From: CAZRUA01 sp964603125
GTDB taxonomy: Bacteria; Bacteroidota; Bacteroidia; B-17B0; Aurantibacillaceae
Length of the DNA stretch: 6,078 bases
Reading direction: 5' to 3'
Assembly: GCA_964603125.1 (NCBI GenBank)
Contig: CAZRUA010000148.1
Location: forward strand, 1 to 6,078
Positions 4,914-6,078 of the stretch are shown here, in pieces. Below the pieces are notes generated by a model that did not search any database, was not told the origin of the DNA, and was given only the letters and a program-made list of their open reading frames with translations. How positions within the stretch are numbered: position 1 is the stretch's first letter; every line of letters begins with the position of its first letter. A program made the translations under genes and the position numbers.

Positions 4914-5921
4914 ATGCGCAAATTATTCTCAACTATTATCTTATCAATGTTATGCTTATTTTCTCTAGCACAAGAAATAACAGTAAAACACAATTTACCT
5001 GAAAGTGTAAAAGCTGGGGAATCAATAAATGTTGAGGTTACAATTAACAAAGGCGGAGTTGCAGGTTTTGCGCGTTTCCAATGCGATGTGCCTGTAGGAT
5101 TTACTGCAACTGAAGTTGAATCGAAAGGTGCTAAGTTTACTTTTGAAAATTCGAGGGTTAAAATGGTTTGGACTTCTTTACCAAACGACCCAACTTATGT
5201 TGTAAAATTTAAAATAGATGTCCCTGTAAATGCTTTAACAGAGTGTATTATTGGTGCTAAGTTTTCATATATTGAAGGAGGAGTGAAAAAAGAAATCGAT
5301 ATTCCTAACCATAAACTTACTATAGGCGGTGGTGGTTCAGTTGCTGCTACTACACCTGTTGAAACGAAAACTGAGACCAAAACAGAACCTGTAGCTTCAA
5401 CCACCGAGGCTGATGCAAAGGCGAAAGCTGATGAAGAAGCTAAAATGCGTGAAGAAATGAAGAGAAAAGAAGAGGAAGCTATGGCTGCAGCAGCCGCAAA
5501 GAAAAAGGCGGAGGAAGAGGCTGCAATGGCTGCGAAGAAAAAAGCTGAGGAAGAGGCTGCGCTAGCAGCAAAAAAAGAAGAGAAAAAAGTTAAGACAGAA
5601 ACCACGCCTATTGAAGCTCATGTAAAAGAACTAGATAAAAAAGCAACTGCAAAAGCTGGTGTAACTGATGCTGCCCACCACAAAGTTGTTCCAGGCACAG
5701 AATACGTTATTCAGTTAGGTGCTTACGCTACAAAACCAGCTAAAAGTAAATTTGCATCTGTTGGCGGTCCTGTAGAAATAGTTCAAGAAGACGGTATGTA
5801 CAAAGTTTTAACAGGTAGTTATGATAACATTCATGATGCACAATTGCGTAAAGCTGAGTTAATTGCTCACGGATTTAACTGTTTTATGGTTACTTACAAA
5901 GACGGTGTGCGCGTAAAATAA
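4914..5921 (+). CDS. Secreted SPOR-domain protein with coiled-coil linker
   Basis: The product is 335 residues in four parts. Residues 1-19 are a signal peptide (SLA before Gln20); Cys14 is not in a lipobox. Residues about 20-137 form a strand-rich domain with an immunoglobulin- or cohesin-like look (GFARFQCDVPVGF at 51-63, with Cys57 and Cys111 possibly paired); this fold is a guess. Residues about 145-245 are a Thr/Glu stretch followed by a highly charged Ala/Lys/Glu helix resembling the TolA stalk, with a 12-residue repeat at 196-219. Residues about 263-334 are a SPOR domain (YVIQLGAY at 264-271, YKVLTGSY at 296-303), a fold that binds glycan strands lacking stem peptides at division sites. 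The likely role is a periplasmic peptidoglycan-binding protein whose stalk spans some of the envelope, with the N-terminal domain contacting an unknown partner. It follows its own promoter. Confidence 0.88.
   Translation: MRKLFSTIILSMLCLFSLAQEITVKHNLPESVKAGESINVEVTINKGGVAGFARFQCDVPVGFTATEVESKGAKFTFENSRVKMVWTSLPNDPTYVVKFKIDVPVNALTECIIGAKFSYIEGGVKKEIDIPNHKLTIGGGGSVAATTPVETKTETKTEPVASTTEADAKAKADEEAKMREEMKRKEEEAMAAAAAKKKAEEEAAMAAKKKAEEEAALAAKKEEKKVKTETTPIEAHVKELDKKATAKAGVTDAAHHKVVPGTEYVIQLGAYATKPAKSKFASVGGPVEIVQEDGMYKVLTGSYDNIHDAQLRKAELIAHGFNCFMVTYKDGVRVK
5499..5570 (+). repeat. 36-bp tandem repeat encoding a 12-residue helical unit
   Basis: Two adjacent 36-bp units (5499-5534 and 5535-5570) encode KKKAEEEAAMAA and KKKAEEEAALAA, with only one residue changed. 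Degenerate versions flank them on both sides (KRKEEEAMAAAAA before, KKEEKK after). The DNA copies differ at several third positions, so the repeat is not a very recent duplication. It builds the charged helix of the stalk. Confidence 0.8.
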
Positions 5922-5974
5922 TTGTATCTTTTCAATTTTTAAGTATTATAATTTAAACTTTTAATAACAAAACT

Positions 5975-6078
5975 ATGAGCGATTTTATAGACATTTTAAA
6001 AATAGTTATCCCTTCAATTGTTGTTTTTTTCGCGGGATATATGGTGTTAAAAAGCTTTTTAGATAGTGAGGCTAAGAA
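5975..6078 (+). CDS. Small membrane protein, N-terminal fragment
   Basis: From the ATG at 5975 the frame stays open for 34 codons to the window edge. The start reads MSDFIDILKIVIPSIVVFFA, continuing GYMVLKSFLDSEAK, so a single membrane helix spans about residues 8-26 and is followed by a charged segment, probably cytoplasmic. The start is 53 nt after the SPOR gene stop, with no terminator between them and an A-rich AATAACAAAACT just upstream, the usual start context in this phylum. It is probably co-transcribed with the SPOR gene. I do not recognise the family; bacteria of this phylum often carry short anchored proteins of unknown function with this layout. Only the beginning is visible. Confidence 0.7.
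   Translation, partial: MSDFIDILKIVIPSIVVFFAGYMVLKSFLDSEAK

Noticed and set aside
5195..5605. Open frame on the minus strand across the SPOR gene stalk
   Set aside because: It is the antisense of Lys/Glu/Ala-rich coding DNA, giving Ser/Ala/Phe-rich low-complexity sequence with no plausible promoter.

Overview
The window is AT-rich and almost certainly comes from a member of the Bacteroidota. Three things point there: promoter elements of the Bacteroidota type (TTG, about 17-20 nt, then TAnnTTTG) in front of several genes; A-rich leaders with no Shine-Dalgarno sequence; and family content typical of the phylum (a fused E1 alpha/beta 2-oxo acid dehydrogenase, a DUF4468-like secreted protein, a SPOR-domain protein, and signal peptides cut before Gln). 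The exact order cannot be read from this sequence.

Layout. On the minus strand (1-1145), pyrD (class 2 dihydroorotate dehydrogenase) is followed by the start of a Tat-signal protein that leaves the left edge. The two genes overlap in a TAATG stop/start. The 157-nt divergent gap (1146-1302) holds promoter-like sequences for both directions. On the plus strand, a small alanine-rich lipoprotein gene (1303-1572) forms its own unit with a near-consensus promoter and a strong intrinsic terminator. After a 204-nt gap containing back-to-back inverted repeats and a promoter comes a large fused E1 gene (1777-4194). A DUF4468-like secreted protein (4198-4773) follows after only 3 nt, and an intrinsic terminator closes that unit. 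The gap 4774-4913 contains three tandem 11-bp repeats and a promoter-like site. Then come a secreted SPOR-domain protein (4914-5921) and the start of a small membrane protein that leaves the right edge (5975 onward).

How the genes work together. There is no single pathway here. PyrD serves pyrimidine synthesis. The fused E1 serves decarboxylation of 2-oxo acids, probably the branched-chain type; its E2 and E3 partners are not in the window. The lipoprotein, DUF4468-like and SPOR proteins all look exported and belong to the cell envelope. The window reads as ordinary chromosomal housekeeping and envelope sequence, with no sign of mobile elements, defence systems, CRISPR, tRNA or rRNA. The points most worth a second look are the TAATG coupling, the 11-bp repeats upstream of the SPOR gene, the metal-site variant in the fused E1, and the high-expression signature of the tiny lipoprotein gene.
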